Shown piece by piece: positions 52,217-52,262 of a DNA stretch of 52,262 bases; the first letter of the stretch is position 1, and the number at the start of each line of letters is the position of its first letter. The stretch is from positions 1 to 52,262 of the forward strand of contig JALHMN010000010.1 in the NCBI GenBank assembly GCA_022844005.1, in the 5' to 3' direction. A program made the position numbers and the translations under genes. Under the pieces are notes generated by a model. That model made no database searches, had not been told where the DNA came from, and saw only the letters and a list, made by a program, of their open reading frames with translations. The DNA comes from a bacterium. GTDB taxonomy: Bacteria; Pseudomonadota; Alphaproteobacteria; Ferrovibrionales; Ferrovibrionaceae.

Positions 52217-52262
52217 ATGGACCGCGACAGCGACGTCGAGCTGATCGAGAAGGCGGAAGAGC
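52217..52262 (+). CDS. Partial gene at the right window edge
   Basis: Only 15 codons, MDRDSDVELIEKAEE, are visible. An AAGGAG ribosome site precedes the ATG and the gene starts 11 nt after the cyclotransferase stop, so it is very likely a real, co-transcribed gene. The start resembles some NUDIX (ADP-ribose pyrophosphatase-like) proteins that begin DVELIEK, but this is a weak guess. Confidence 0.6.
   Translation, partial: MDRDSDVELIEKAEE

Overview
The window reads as chromosome of a high-G+C alphaproteobacterium. The evidence is the conserved block tRNA-Leu, tig, clpP, clpX, lon, HU, tRNA-Val, together with many TRAP and ABC uptake systems, CaiB-type CoA chemistry, a Bpt-type aminoacyl transferase, a TipN-like polarity protein and frequent GTG/TTG starts joined by 1-4 nt overlaps. 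A Rhodospirillales-like group would fit, but the species cannot be fixed from the sequence alone. About 50 protein genes, two tRNAs, one decayed insertion sequence, one gene remnant and several intergenic repeat families are described.

Layout. 1-3751: redox and acyl-CoA genes (SDR, quinone oxidoreductase, OmpA-like protein, a 3-hydroxyisobutyrate-dehydrogenase-like enzyme, a pair of MaoC hotdog proteins). 3803-6437: a GT4 glycosyltransferase and a GH13 alpha-glucosidase. 6597-9742: mtnA joined to a class II aldolase/SDR fusion, probably a 5-deoxypentose or methylthioribose salvage route. 9743-10962: no gene; a diverged tandem duplication of about 334 bp packed with palindromes and 10-bp iterations. 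10963-18574: lipoprotein, then the housekeeping proteolysis/chaperone block between two tRNA genes. 18639-22849: thioesterase, a 1089-residue TipN-like coiled-coil membrane protein, and a RidA-family protein. 22875-24202: an inverted REP-like pair whose second arm is split by an ISAs1-family element with clear 9-bp target duplications and a frameshifted transposase. 24219-27702: operon of acyl-CoA synthetase, CoA-transferase and SDR, preceded by a truncated glutamine amidotransferase remnant. 27905-34174: HIT protein, then a tightly packed plus-strand run (ECHDC3-like protein, CoA-binding protein, MetY, methyltransferase-like protein, N-acyl-D-amino-acid amidohydrolase, DehI-like protein). 34275-39454: a four-gene peptide-type ABC importer behind a near-perfect sigma-54 promoter. 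39530-40270: Bpt. 40324-45058: two paralogous TRAP binding proteins facing a convergent dctQ-dctM-small membrane protein operon. 45227-48736: phnCDEE transporter. 48894-50797: IMPase-family phosphatase coupled to an unknown protein. 50857-51639: a winged-helix-like regulator with its own promoter/operator. 51795-end: gamma-glutamylcyclotransferase-like protein and a partial gene.

Functional themes. Trigger factor, ClpXP and Lon form the protein quality-control core, and Bpt elsewhere in the window makes N-degrons for the related ClpS/ClpAP route. The rest is mostly scavenging of organic substrates (peptides or acylated amino acids, organic acids, phosphonate-like compounds, deoxypentoses) and acyl-CoA metabolism. 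I found no CRISPR array, prophage or obvious defence island. The items most likely to be under-described are the 334-bp repeat unit, the MtnA plus aldolase/SDR pairing, the DehI-like protein that lacks the catalytic Asp, the small gene coupled to dctM, and the unknown gene coupled to the IMPase.
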